Below are positions 52,638-60,595 of a DNA stretch of 64,000 bases, one piece after another. How positions within the stretch are numbered: position 1 is the stretch's first letter; each line of letters opens with the position of its first letter. Location of the stretch: positions 2,976,001 to 3,040,000 of the forward strand of contig CP124680.1 in assembly GCA_029961745.1 (NCBI GenBank). The letters are read 5' to 3'. A program made the position numbers and the translations under genes. The notes beneath the pieces are model-generated. The model saw only the letters and a program-made list of their open reading frames with translations, was not told the origin of the DNA and made no database searches. The DNA is from Nocardioides sp. L-11A. GTDB lineage: Bacteria > Actinomycetota > Actinomycetes > Propionibacteriales > Nocardioidaceae.

Positions 52638-53303
52638 TCAGGACCGGGCGCCCTCGGCCTTCGCCCGCAGCGCGGCGACCATGGCGTCGGGGTCCTGCGC
52701 GGAGTAGACCGCCGAGCCGGCGACGAAGACGTCGGCACCGGCCTCGGCACACCGCTCGATGGTCTCCAGCGAGACCCCGCCGTCGACCTGGAGCCAGGTC
52801 TCGACGCCGTGCTTGTCCATCAGCGCCCGGGCCCGCCGGATCTTGGGCAGGCACAGGTCCAGGAACCGCTGGCCGCCGAAGCCGGGCTCGACGGTCATGA
52901 TCAGCACCATGTCGAGCTCGGCCAGCAGGTCCTCGTACGGCTCGATCGGGGTCGCGGGCTTGAGGGCCATCGAGGCCCGCGCGCCGGCCGAGCGGATCTC
53001 CCGCGCCAGCCGGACCGGCGCCTTGGCCGCCTCCACATGGAAGGTCACCGAGCCGCAGCCCGCCTCGACGTACGCCGGGGCGTTGCGGTCGGCGTCCTCG
53101 ATCATCAGGTGCGCGTCGAGCGGAACCGGGCTGACCCGGGCCAGCGCCTCGACCATCCCCGGACCGAAGGTCAGGTTGGGCACGAAGTGGTTGTCCATGA
53201 CGTCGACGTGCACCCAGTCGGCGCCCGGGATCCGGGCCACCTCCTCGCCGAGCCGCGCGAAGTCGGAGTTGAGGATCGACGGGGTGATCTGGATGTGGCC
53301 CAC
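52638..53303 (-). CDS. rpe: Ribulose-phosphate 3-epimerase
   Basis: 221-residue TIM barrel of the pentose phosphate pathway. Conserved sites are [16 protein letters not shown] at the start, [19 protein letters not shown] with metal-binding His/Asp (about 30-45), [11 protein letters not shown] (about 65), [13 protein letters not shown] (about 140) and [12 protein letters not shown] (about 175). The GTG at 53303 gives the canonical start; the frame upstream to 53441 is Arg-rich antisense-like sequence. Confidence 0.96.
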   Translation of the reverse strand: MGHIQITPSILNSDFARLGEEVARIPGADWVHVDVMDNHFVPNLTFGPGMVEALARVSPVPLDAHLMIEDADRNAPAYVEAGCGSVTFHVEAAKAPVRLAREIRSAGARASMALKPATPIEPYEDLLAELDMVLIMTVEPGFGGQRFLDLCLPKIRRARALMDKHGVETWLQVDGGVSLETIERCAEAGADVFVAGSAVYSAQDPDAMVAALRAKAEGARS

Positions 53304-53461
53304 GGACGGCCAGTCTAGGGGGCGGTGCGCGCGGCGCCTGACCGAGGCCGACCTGCCGCGACGTCGCCGGGCTGCGGCGGCGATCTCGCGATAACCCTTC
53401 GCCGCGGCGCCGACCGGCCGATGATGGAGGTGGACCACCACGTCTCCGAGGGAGGCACCCG

Positions 53462-53665
53462 ATGCCGATGATGAACAGCGAGGCCCGCAAGCGGGCCGGT
53501 GAGAGCGCCCGCACGGACCCGCAGGCCGAGGTCCGTCGTCTGGCCGAGGCCTGGGACCGCGAGGCCGATCACGAGGACGCCCGCGGCAACGGTTTCGCCG
53601 CCGTGATCCTGCACGCCCATGCCCGCGAGCTGCGGGCCGCGCTCGATGAGCTGCTGAGCGCCTGA
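53462..53665 (+). CDS. Hypothetical 67-residue protein
   Basis: Not recognised. It is a small, charged and probably all-helical protein: [40 protein letters not shown] and [24 protein letters not shown] Shine-Dalgarno 7-8 nt before the ATG supports translation. It diverges from rpe and is convergent with kynU (14-nt gap). The 158 bp between it and rpe hold no other gene that I can see. Confidence 0.6.
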   Translation: MPMMNSEARKRAGESARTDPQAEVRRLAEAWDREADHEDARGNGFAAVILHAHARELRAALDELLSA

Positions 53666-53679
53666 GGCTCGCCGGCCCC

Positions 53680-54891
53680 TCAGGCCAGTGCCGCGCCGAT
53701 CGCGGCCACCCCGGCCGCCACCTCCGCGAACGAGGTCGACAGCGGCGAGAGGCCGATCCGCAGCCCGTCGGGCATCCGGAAGTCCGGGATGACGTCGCGC
53801 TCCCACAGCGCGGCGGTCACCTCCCGCATCCGCGGGTGGGCCAGGGTGACGTGCCCGCCGCGCCGGGCCGGGTCCCGCGGTGAGGCGATCCGGACCCCGG
53901 GCAGGTCGCGGTCGACGAGCGCGACGGCGTACTCGGTCAGTGCCACGGACTTCGCCCGTACGGCGCCGACGCCGGTCTGCTCCAGCAGGTCGACCATGTC
54001 CTCGAGACCGAGCATCCCGACGATCGGCGGCGTGCCGCTGAGCAGCCGCCGGATGCCGGCGGCCGGGGCGTAAGCGGGCCCCATCGCGAACGAGTCGGCC
54101 GCGCCCATCCACCCCTGCACGGGCTGGGCGAAGGTGTCGTCGGCGAGGTGGCGCGCTGCCACGTAGCCGTACGCCGGGGCGCCCGGGCCGCCGTTGAGGT
54201 ACTTGTAGCTGCAGCCGACGGCGACGTCGATCTCCCATGCGTCGAGCTCGACGGGCACCGAGCCGCCGGAGTGGCACAGGTCGACGAGGATCCATGCGCC
54301 CGCGTCGTGCGCGAGTCGGGTCAGCGTCTCGAGGTCGGCGAGGTGGCCGGACTTGTAGGCGACGTGACTGACGACGACCAGCGCCGTGTCGGGTCCGAGC
54401 ACCGGCGCGAGGTCCTCGGCCGTCATCCCGCCGTCGGGGTCCACATCGAGCCAACGGACGGTGAGCCCGCACTCGCGAGCGACCCCCTCGACGACGTACC
54501 GGTCGGTCGGGAAGTTGTCGCGGTCGACGACGATCTCGCGCCGCCCGGGCCGGGCGGCGACCGCTGCGCGCACCATCTTGTAGAGCAGCACCGTCGTGGA
54601 GTCGCCGACAGCGACCTGCCCGGGGGCCGCGCCGAGGACGACCCGGCCGAGCCGGTCGCCCAGCGTCAGGGGCAGCTCGAACCAGCGCTCGTCCCAGCCG
54701 CGAATCAGCCGGCCGCCCCACTCCTCCTCGACGAAGGCCGCCATCCGCGCTGCCGTCGCCCGCAGCGGCCGGCCCAGGGAGTTGCCGTCGAGGTAGACGA
54801 TCGGCCCCTCCGCCCCGACGAAGCGGCTCCGGTGGCCGGCGAGCGGGTCGGCGGCGTCGAGGGCCGCGGCGTCGAGCGAGGTCAGCGTCAC
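53680..54891 (-). CDS. kynU: Kynureninase
   Basis: 403-residue PLP enzyme cleaving kynurenine to anthranilate and alanine. Family blocks are [16 protein letters not shown] near the start, [18 protein letters not shown] (PLP Asp, about 195) and [20 protein letters not shown] with the Schiff-base Lys at about 222. The GTG start at 54891 is the only reasonable one. No other kynurenine-pathway gene is adjacent, so tryptophan catabolism genes may lie elsewhere. Confidence 0.93.
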   Translation of the reverse strand: MTLTSLDAAALDAADPLAGHRSRFVGAEGPIVYLDGNSLGRPLRATAARMAAFVEEEWGGRLIRGWDERWFELPLTLGDRLGRVVLGAAPGQVAVGDSTTVLLYKMVRAAVAARPGRREIVVDRDNFPTDRYVVEGVARECGLTVRWLDVDPDGGMTAEDLAPVLGPDTALVVVSHVAYKSGHLADLETLTRLAHDAGAWILVDLCHSGGSVPVELDAWEIDVAVGCSYKYLNGGPGAPAYGYVAARHLADDTFAQPVQGWMGAADSFAMGPAYAPAAGIRRLLSGTPPIVGMLGLEDMVDLLEQTGVGAVRAKSVALTEYAVALVDRDLPGVRIASPRDPARRGGHVTLAHPRMREVTAALWERDVIPDFRMPDGLRIGLSPLSTSFAEVAAGVAAIGAALA

Positions 54892-54900
54892 CCTCGCAAC

Positions 54901-55860
54901 CTACTCCCCGGCCCCCTCGTCAGAGGCGTCCTCCTCCGGCAGGTCGTCGCGGTCGGCCCAGGCCAGCAGCGGCGCGATGTCGAAGACGTGGTCGTCGATG
55001 TCGTGGTGCAGGTCGCCGAGATCGGCGAACCGCGCCGGCACCGTGCGGATGGTGAAGTCGCGTGGGTCGGCGTCGTCGATCTCGTCCCACCGGAGGGGGG
55101 TGGACACGCGGGCGTCGGGCAGGCCACGCACGGAGTACGCCGCCGCGATGGTGTGGTCGCGGGCGTTCTGGTTGTAGTCCACGAACACCGCGGCCGGGTC
55201 GCGGTCCTTCTTCCACCAGGTGGTCGTGACCAGCTCCGGCGCCCGCCGCTCGACCTCGCGGGCGAAGGCGAGCGCGGCCCGGCGCACCCCCTTGTGGTCG
55301 TGGTCCGGCGCGATCCGCACGTAGACGTGCAGGCCCTTGCTGCCGCTGGTCTTCGGGTAGCCGACGGCGCCCAGCTCGTCGAGCACCTCGTGCGCGACGT
55401 GGGCGACGCGGCGGATGTCGTCGTACGTCGACGCGGGCCCCGGGTCGAGGTCGATCCGCCACTCGTCGGGCTGCTCGGTCGCGCCGCGGCGGCTGTTCCA
55501 CGGGTGGAACTCGACCGTCGACATCTGCACCGCCCAGACCACCGAGGCCAGCTCGGTCACGCACAGCTCGTCGGCGGTGCGCTTCCAGCGCGGGAAGAAC
55601 AGCTGGACCGTCTCCACCCAGTCGGGAGCGCCGGCCGGGAGGCGCTTCTGGTGCACCTTGTCGCCCGCGAGGCCCTTGGGGAACCGGTGCAGCATGCACG
55701 GTCGCTCCCAGAGGGCGTTGACGATCCCCTCGCCGACGGCCAGGTAGTACTCGACCAGGTCGAGCTTGGTGGCGCCGATCTCCGGGAAGTACACCCGGTC
55801 GGGGTTGCTCACCCGCACGACGCGGCTCTCGACCTCGAACTCGACCGCGGGGGACGCCAT
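54901..55860 (-). CDS. LigD-polymerase-domain protein (NHEJ-type primase/polymerase)
   Basis: 319 residues, the stand-alone polymerase (PolDom) module of LigD. NPDRVYFPEIGATKLDLVEY marks the start of the domain. EWRIDLDPGPASTYDDIRRV carries the catalytic Asp pair (about 137) and TSGSKGLHVYVRIAP the nucleotide-binding His (about 172). The 3' acidic tail is disordered. It would fill in ends during non-homologous end joining. Neither ligase nor ku is adjacent. It precedes kynU by 9 nt on the same strand. Confidence 0.92.
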   Translation of the reverse strand: MASPAVEFEVESRVVRVSNPDRVYFPEIGATKLDLVEYYLAVGEGIVNALWERPCMLHRFPKGLAGDKVHQKRLPAGAPDWVETVQLFFPRWKRTADELCVTELASVVWAVQMSTVEFHPWNSRRGATEQPDEWRIDLDPGPASTYDDIRRVAHVAHEVLDELGAVGYPKTSGSKGLHVYVRIAPDHDHKGVRRAALAFAREVERRAPELVTTTWWKKDRDPAAVFVDYNQNARDHTIAAAYSVRGLPDARVSTPLRWDEIDDADPRDFTIRTVPARFADLGDLHHDIDDHVFDIAPLLAWADRDDLPEEDASDEGAGE

Positions 55861-55878
55861 GGCTGTCGAGGGTACCCG

Positions 55879-56424
55879 TCAGCCGACGCGGCCGAGCGCG
55901 ACCAGCGCGAGCAGCAGGCAGGCCAGGCTCTCACCGTCGGCGATCTCGCCACGACCCACCCGGGCGAGCAGCTCGTCGAGGGGAACCCGGTGGACCGCGA
56001 CGATGCCGTCCTCGAGCATCGCGTCGTCGCCGACATGGGTGAGGCCACGGGCGAGGTAGACGATCTCCGGGGCCGCGGCCACGCCGTTGAGCGCGTTCAT
56101 CCGACCGATCTCCCGCCACTCGGACGCCGCCAGACCGGTCTCCTCGCGCAGCTCGCGACGGGCCGCGGTCAGCGGATCCTCCCCGTCCGTGCCGCCGGCG
56201 GGGACCTCGAGCGACGACCGGTCGCCGGTCGTGTAGCGGTCGACCTCGACCAGGACCACCTCGTCGGCGTCGGTCAGCGCCACGATGAACACCGCCGGGT
56301 TCCTGACCTCGACGACGCCGTAGATCCCGGCGCTGCCGTCGGGGCGGGTCACCTCGTCCTCGCGCACCCGGATCCACGGGTTCTCATAGGCGATCCGGGT
56401 CGAGCGGCGCTGCCACGTCCTCAT
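55879..56424 (-). CDS. NUDIX hydrolase (ADP-sugar pyrophosphatase-like)
   Basis: 181 residues. The NUDIX box GTDGEDPLTAARRELREETG is complete at about residues 80-100 (G-x5-E-x7-REUxEExGU). ENPWIRVREDEVTRPDGSAG at the N-terminus is typical of ADP-ribose/ADP-sugar pyrophosphatases. The substrate is not fixed by the sequence. It diverges from the ATPase gene across 36 bp. Confidence 0.92.
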   Translation of the reverse strand: MRTWQRRSTRIAYENPWIRVREDEVTRPDGSAGIYGVVEVRNPAVFIVALTDADEVVLVEVDRYTTGDRSSLEVPAGGTDGEDPLTAARRELREETGLAASEWREIGRMNALNGVAAAPEIVYLARGLTHVGDDAMLEDGIVAVHRVPLDELLARVGRGEIADGESLACLLLALVALGRVG

Positions 56425-56460
56425 CGGCTCAACCTAGTGCCCAGCACGTAGCGTGAGCGG

Positions 56461-57177
56461 GTGGACTTCGACCAGCCGCCCGTCGTCCGGGTCACCGCCG
56501 AGGACCGGCTCGATCCCGACGAGTGGCCGATGACGATCCCCGCAGTGGCCCAGGTCGTCCGCGACGGACTGGACCTCGGAGAGGGCGTGACCTTCCTCGT
56601 CGGCGAGAACGGCTCCGGCAAGTCGACACTGGTCGAGGCGATCGCCGTGGCCTACGGGCTCTCGCCGGAGGGCGGCACCAACCAGGGCCGGCACACGACA
56701 CGGGAGTCCGAGTCGCCGCTCCACGGCGCACTGCGGATCCAGCGGGGTCTCGGCGCCGGCCGCTGGGGGTTCTTCCTCCGTGCCGAGACCATGCACGGTT
56801 GGTACACCTTCGTCGAGCAGAACCCCGGCGAGCGCGCCCCGGTGTTCCACGAGATGAGCCACGGCGAGTCCTTCCTCGAGGTGCTCCGCACCCGCTTCGA
56901 CTCCCCCGGCTTCTACTGCCTCGACGAGCCCGAGGCCGCGCTGTCCTTCTCCTCCACGCTCGGCCTGATCTCTGTCCTCGACCGCGTGGTCGGCGAGGGC
57001 GGCCAGGTGCTCTGCGCCACCCATTCCCCCGTTCTCGCGGCGATGCCGGGCGCGACCATCCTCGAGGTCGGCGACTGGGGGCTGCGCCGGACGACGTGGG
57101 AGGAGCTCGAGCTCGTCCAGCACTGGCGTCGCTACCTCGACGATCCGCGGCGCTATCTGCGGCACCTCCTGGGCTGA
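56461..57177 (+). CDS. Single-domain AAA/ABC-type ATPase
   Basis: 238 residues. Walker A is FLVGENGSGKSTLVEAIA at about 48. An ABC-signature-like MSHGESFLEVL lies at about 138, Walker B in FYCLDEPEAALSF at about 158, and the switch His in LCATHSPVLAAMPGA. There is no membrane or DNA-binding domain, as in the YbbA/RecF-like stand-alone AAA_23 proteins with unknown partners. The GTG start follows a short divergent promoter region. Confidence 0.88.
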   Translation: MDFDQPPVVRVTAEDRLDPDEWPMTIPAVAQVVRDGLDLGEGVTFLVGENGSGKSTLVEAIAVAYGLSPEGGTNQGRHTTRESESPLHGALRIQRGLGAGRWGFFLRAETMHGWYTFVEQNPGERAPVFHEMSHGESFLEVLRTRFDSPGFYCLDEPEAALSFSSTLGLISVLDRVVGEGGQVLCATHSPVLAAMPGATILEVGDWGLRRTTWEELELVQHWRRYLDDPRRYLRHLLG

Positions 57178-57223
57178 GCCCCGTGAGCCCCGCTGTCACG
57201 CGGCACGGCCCCTGGAGCGTCAG

Positions 57224-57745
57224 ATGGGTGTGACCGACGACCGGCAGACCGAGGAGTTCACCGCCTTCGTGCGGGCGACCGGCGCCCAGCTCCACCAGGC
57301 GGCGATGCTGCTGACCGGCGACCACCACCTCGCCGAGGACCTCACCCAGGCGACGTACGCCAAGGTGTTCACCCGGTGGCGACGGGTGCAGGCGGCCGAG
57401 AGCCCGCTGGCCTATGCCCGCACGACCCTGCTCAACACCTTCCTGTCGCACCGGCGGCTGCGCCGCAACAGCGAGCGCCCGCGCGACCTGGGCGACGCCG
57501 ACATCGGGCCGCCTCCCACTCCCGGCACCGACCCGGAGCTGCGGGTGGACCTCCTCGACGCGCTCACCGGGCTCGCACCGCTCGACCGCGCCGTGCTGCT
57601 CCTGCGCTACTGGGAGGACCGCAGCGTCGCCGACACCGCCGCCGACCTCGGGATCAGCGAGTCCGCGGTGCGCACCCGCGCCCGCCGCGCCCTGCAGCGG
57701 CTGCGCCCCCTGATCGACCCCGTCTCCGAGAGGACCCGCCCATGA
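57224..57745 (+). CDS. SigE-family ECF RNA polymerase sigma factor
   Basis: 173 residues. Region 2 (about 10-75) has QLHQAAMLLTGDHHLAEDLT followed by QATYAKVFTRWRRV, and region 4 (about 110-165) LDRAVLLLRYWEDRSVADTA with SAVRTRARRALQRLRP. The layout is that of the actinobacterial SigE70/SigE-type ECF group, usually paired with a membrane anti-sigma-like gene. The next gene starts within its stop codon (ATGA overlap). Confidence 0.93.
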   Translation: MGVTDDRQTEEFTAFVRATGAQLHQAAMLLTGDHHLAEDLTQATYAKVFTRWRRVQAAESPLAYARTTLLNTFLSHRRLRRNSERPRDLGDADIGPPPTPGTDPELRVDLLDALTGLAPLDRAVLLLRYWEDRSVADTAADLGISESAVRTRARRALQRLRPLIDPVSERTRP

Positions 57746-58368
57746 CCGACCACGACCCGACCGAGCGCACCGACCGGCTCGACGCCCTCGTCGGCCCCGC
57801 GCTGCGCGAGCGGCTGCGCGACGAGCGGCCCGACCTCGAGCATCTCGCCGCCGGCTCCCTCGCCGCCGGCCTGCGGCTGCGCCGGCGACGCCGGGTGGCG
57901 CTGTCCGGCACCGCGGCGGCCGTCGCCGTCGTGGCCGCGGTCTCCGTCGCCGCCGGCGCGCTGTCCGGGACCGGCACGGCCGCCCGCGACGGCTCCATGG
58001 CGAGCGGCCCCACCGCGACCGCCACGGTCACGTCCCCGGGTGCCGAGCTCACCGCCCCGACCGTCCCCACCGGACCCACCTTCCCGGTCGTGATCGAGGC
58101 GCCCGACTGGAGCTGTGAGTACTTCGCGATCGACGAGAAGGCCTGGTGCACCCGCGGCGAGCTCGGCGTCTCCGTCGTCGCGCGCCCCCGGTCGTCGTAC
58201 GACGACTGGAAGGGCAGCGTCGACAAGGAGGGCTCCGCATTGTGGATGAGTCCGCTGCACGGCAACTACTTCGTCACGCTGCAGGGCGGTGAGGACGGCC
58301 TGTCCCCGGCCGATCTGACGGCGTTCGTCGCCGGGATGACGTTCGCGCCGCACTGGGAGCGGCCGTAG
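57742..58368 (+). CDS. Membrane protein paired with the sigma factor (putative anti-sigma)
   Basis: 208 residues. A cytoplasmic N-terminus of about 50 residues (EHLAAGSLAAGLRLRRRRR) is followed by one transmembrane helix (VALSGTAAAVAVVAAVSVAA), a Thr/Pro-rich linker and a C-terminal extracytoplasmic domain with two Cys (WSCEYFAIDEKAWCTRGE). This topology and coupling to the ECF gene suggest a sigma-factor regulator, though no zinc-binding anti-sigma motif is present. Its last 95 bases overlap the 3' end of the convergent MFS gene. Confidence 0.75.
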   Translation: MTDHDPTERTDRLDALVGPALRERLRDERPDLEHLAAGSLAAGLRLRRRRRVALSGTAAAVAVVAAVSVAAGALSGTGTAARDGSMASGPTATATVTSPGAELTAPTVPTGPTFPVVIEAPDWSCEYFAIDEKAWCTRGELGVSVVARPRSSYDDWKGSVDKEGSALWMSPLHGNYFVTLQGGEDGLSPADLTAFVAGMTFAPHWERP

Positions 58369-59509
58369 CGGCCAGCCCGAGCGCGGCCAGCCCGAGCGCG
58401 GCCAGCCCGATCAACGCCGCGGCGGGCAGGCCGAGCCCGCCGACGCCGTACCGCGCGACGATGCCGGACGCGAGCGCCGCGCCGACGGCGATGCCGCCGT
58501 TGAACAGCACCGGGATCAGCGCGCCGGCCAGCGCGCGGTGCGCCGGCCCGCCGAGGCGCAGGATCAACGTCTGCGCCAGCGGCGGCAGCGCCCCGGAGGC
58601 CACGCCCCACAGCGCGACCAACCCGAGGCTGCCGTCGCTGCCCACGGCCAGCACGGCGACCGCGGTCAGCAGCGTCGCCGTGACCAGGCCGGGAAGGGTG
58701 CGGTCCACCCGCCCGGCGACCATGACCCCGGCCGCCGAGGCCAGGCCGAAGACCAGCAGCGCCGCGGCGGGCGGTCCGCTCAGTCTCGTGATGAACGTGT
58801 AGGCGCCGTAGTGACCGACCAGGATCAGGGCCACCAGGACGGTCACCACGACCATCGGACGCAGCGAGCCCCCGCGCGCGTCCCCTGCGATGTCGTCGGC
58901 ACTCGGGGCTGGTGACGAGGGGACGACGCGCAGCACCAGTGTCGCCGCGACCAGGCTCGCTCCGGCCAGCACCGCGAAGGACGCGCGCCAGCCGACCAGG
59001 TCCGCGACCAGCCGTCCGACCGGCGTTCCCAGCACCATCCCGAGCGTCGCTCCTCCGAGCACGACCGACGTCGCCCGGCCCAGCAGCCTGTCGGGCACGA
59101 GGTCCGCGACGTGCGCGTTGACCGTCGACCAGAGCAGGCCGACCGCGGCGGCGCCCAGGGTGCGTGCGACCAGCACGACGGCGTACGACGGGGCGAGGGC
59201 GGTGCCGGCAGCGGCGATCGCGAACACCACCAGACTCCCGGCGATCACACCGGTGCGCGGCAGGCCCCGGGAGAGTCGGACCAGCGGGATGCTCGCCACC
59301 ACGACGACGGCGGCCCAGATGCTGACCAGCAGGCCGGCTGCGGACTCGGAGACAGCGAGCCCGCGGCTCATCGGACCGAGGACCGCCGTGGGGAGCATCT
59401 CGCCGGTGACCATGACCAGCGTCGCCGCGCCGAGCACGGTCAGGACGGGCCAGGGCAGCCGGTCGGTGGGTGGTGCGGACGTGGCGCGGCTGGGGCTGGC
59501 GGAGGTCAT
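58274..59509 (-). CDS. MFS transporter
   Basis: 411 residues, about 12 hydrophobic helices, with the MFS loop RLSRGLPRTGVIAGS after helix 2 and AAVGLLWSTVNAHVADLVPD in helices 4-5, the drug:H+ antiporter-1 layout (arabinose/chloramphenicol-exporter-like). It probably effluxes a small molecule. The C-terminal tail is built of a tandem ALGLA repeat and then a basic stretch that overlaps the convergent gene by 95 nt. It diverges from a MerR regulator with an operator between. Confidence 0.9.
   Translation of the reverse strand: MTSASPSRATSAPPTDRLPWPVLTVLGAATLVMVTGEMLPTAVLGPMSRGLAVSESAAGLLVSIWAAVVVVASIPLVRLSRGLPRTGVIAGSLVVFAIAAAGTALAPSYAVVLVARTLGAAAVGLLWSTVNAHVADLVPDRLLGRATSVVLGGATLGMVLGTPVGRLVADLVGWRASFAVLAGASLVAATLVLRVVPSSPAPSADDIAGDARGGSLRPMVVVTVLVALILVGHYGAYTFITRLSGPPAAALLVFGLASAAGVMVAGRVDRTLPGLVTATLLTAVAVLAVGSDGSLGLVALWGVASGALPPLAQTLILRLGGPAHRALAGALIPVLFNGGIAVGAALASGIVARYGVGGLGLPAAALIGLAALGLAALGLAATAAPSAARTSSRRRTPSDRPGTGRPHRPAA
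58368..58412. repeat. Three tandem 15-bp repeats GCGGCCAGCCCGAGC
   Basis: Three head-to-tail copies, the last ending ATC, encode AALGL-type repeats near the MFS C-terminus. They begin at the last base of the stop codon of the convergent gene. They suggest slippage expansion at the 3' overlap. Confidence 0.75.
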
Positions 59510-59526
59510 GTCCTCGACGCTAGAGT

Positions 59527-59549
59527 CTCACACTGATGTCAATGTCAAG
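59527..59549. promoter_or_regulatory. MerR-type operator between the MFS and MerR genes
   Basis: Imperfect inverted repeat CTCACACTGA...TCAATGTCAAG within the 84-bp divergent gap, with two TTGACA direct copies on the minus strand leading toward the MFS gene. A -35-like TTGACA with a long spacer before TAGCGT is the arrangement MerR-family activators use. Single instance; support is positional. Confidence 0.5.
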
Positions 59550-59593
59550 GTCCGGCGATGGGGATGTGAGGCAGCAGACATGAGGACACGGCG

Positions 59594-59971
59594 GTGAGGA
59601 TCGGCGAACTGGCCGGGCGGACCGGGGTCGCCACCCGGCTGATCCGCTACTACGAGCAGCAGGCCCTGCTGCTCGCCGACCGGCTGCCCAACGGCTACCG
59701 GACCTACGGCGAGGACCATGTCGAGCGGATCGAGCGGATCGCCGGCCTGGTCCAGGCCGGCGTCCCGACCCGCCTGGTCAAGGTGCTGCTCGAGGCCGAG
59801 GATGCCTGCGCCCGCGAGCAGGCGACCTGCTCCGCCGAGGTGGCCGCCCTGCTCGCGGAGGAGTTGGTGGGCCTGGAGAAGCGGATCGCCTGTCTCAGCC
59901 GCAGCCGCGACACGATCCGGCAGTTCCTCGCCCAGGTCAGTGCCAGCCCAGCCCCGGCGCGATGTGGATGA
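59594..59971 (+). CDS. MerR-family transcriptional regulator
   Basis: 125 residues. The N-terminal MerR HTH is RIGELAGRTGVATRLIRYYE, then QALLLADRLPNGYRTYGEDH. A dimerisation helix with two cysteines (DACAREQATCSAEV) and a short CxxxxxR tail follow. It most likely controls the divergent MFS gene. The start is the GTG at 59594. Its last 35 nt overlap the stranded 3' end of an LLM oxidoreductase gene. Confidence 0.92.
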   Translation: MRIGELAGRTGVATRLIRYYEQQALLLADRLPNGYRTYGEDHVERIERIAGLVQAGVPTRLVKVLLEAEDACAREQATCSAEVAALLAEELVGLEKRIACLSRSRDTIRQFLAQVSASPAPARCG

Positions 59972-60020
59972 GGACCGACTCGATCACGTGCGCGTTGTAG
60001 TCGACGCCCAGTTGGTTGGG
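59937..60020 (-). pseudogene. Stranded original 3' end of an LLM oxidoreductase gene
   Basis: Read on the minus strand the 84 nt translate to PNQLGVDYNAHVIESVLIHI followed by APGLGWH and TGA. This aligns without gaps to the last 28 codons (including stop) of the LLM gene at 63061-63144 (17 of 26 residues after the initial proline identical). GC3 is 26 of 27 here against 18 of 27 there. It has no start and no upstream coding sequence; it was cut from its gene by the segment at 60013-63136. Confidence 0.85.
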
Positions 60021-60072
60021 ACGAAGTCAAGAGTGGACAGCAACAACCGATCCCTCATGCAGAATGCGCGGG

Positions 60073-60414
60073 CTAGTTCTTCTCGCCCCAAGAGTTGCGC
60101 TGCACGAACCAGCGTGACTGGTTGGTGTCCCATGTGACGAATGATGATGGGTCAAACATTGACTCCAGTACTTCGACGCTCATGATCTGGGCAGCGAGCA
60201 AGGAGAGTGTGTGGTTCCTGCCGCTGTCGCTCTCGAAGTCCCAGAAGTGGTATCGAGGAGTCTGGTCGCTTGCCCTCCTACTCGGGCCGTAGTCCATGGG
60301 AGCACAGCGCCTGATCTGAACGGCTCCACCGTCTTCCTGCGAAGGCCACGTGACGCGGACTTCACGACAGCCTTCGATGGCTTCAAGAACTGCGTCGTGG
60401 TTGGTGAGGTACAT
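60073..60414 (-). CDS. Unrecognised 113-residue protein of the island
   Basis: From the ATG at 60414: MYLTNHDAVLEAIEGCREVR, then a Trp/Asp-rich central stretch (RRCAPMDYGPSRRASD, RYHFWDFESDSGRNHTLSLL) and AAQIMSVEVLESMFDPSSFV. The strand pattern and the RYHFWD.../LSL...QI layout recall small WYL-like sensor folds, but this is a weak guess. It diverges from the ATPase gene across about 180 bp. Either a regulator or a partner of the ATPase is plausible. Composition matches the island, not the chromosome. Confidence 0.6.
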   Translation of the reverse strand: MYLTNHDAVLEAIEGCREVRVTWPSQEDGGAVQIRRCAPMDYGPSRRASDQTPRYHFWDFESDSGRNHTLSLLAAQIMSVEVLESMFDPSSFVTWDTNQSRWFVQRNSWGEKN

Positions 60415-60595
60415 GTTTCGGCTCCTTGCCGGTGAATGTCGCTCGACCGAGGAGCTGGTTGACTGGGAACGCAGGCTACGGCACGATGGGGAGGCTTCGC
60501 TGCGTAATGGCGAAACAGCGGCGGTGCAGTGGCCGTATGGAACCAGTCGATCCATTTCCAGTACGGGAGCTGGCCCCGACTCATAGGCTCGCTTG

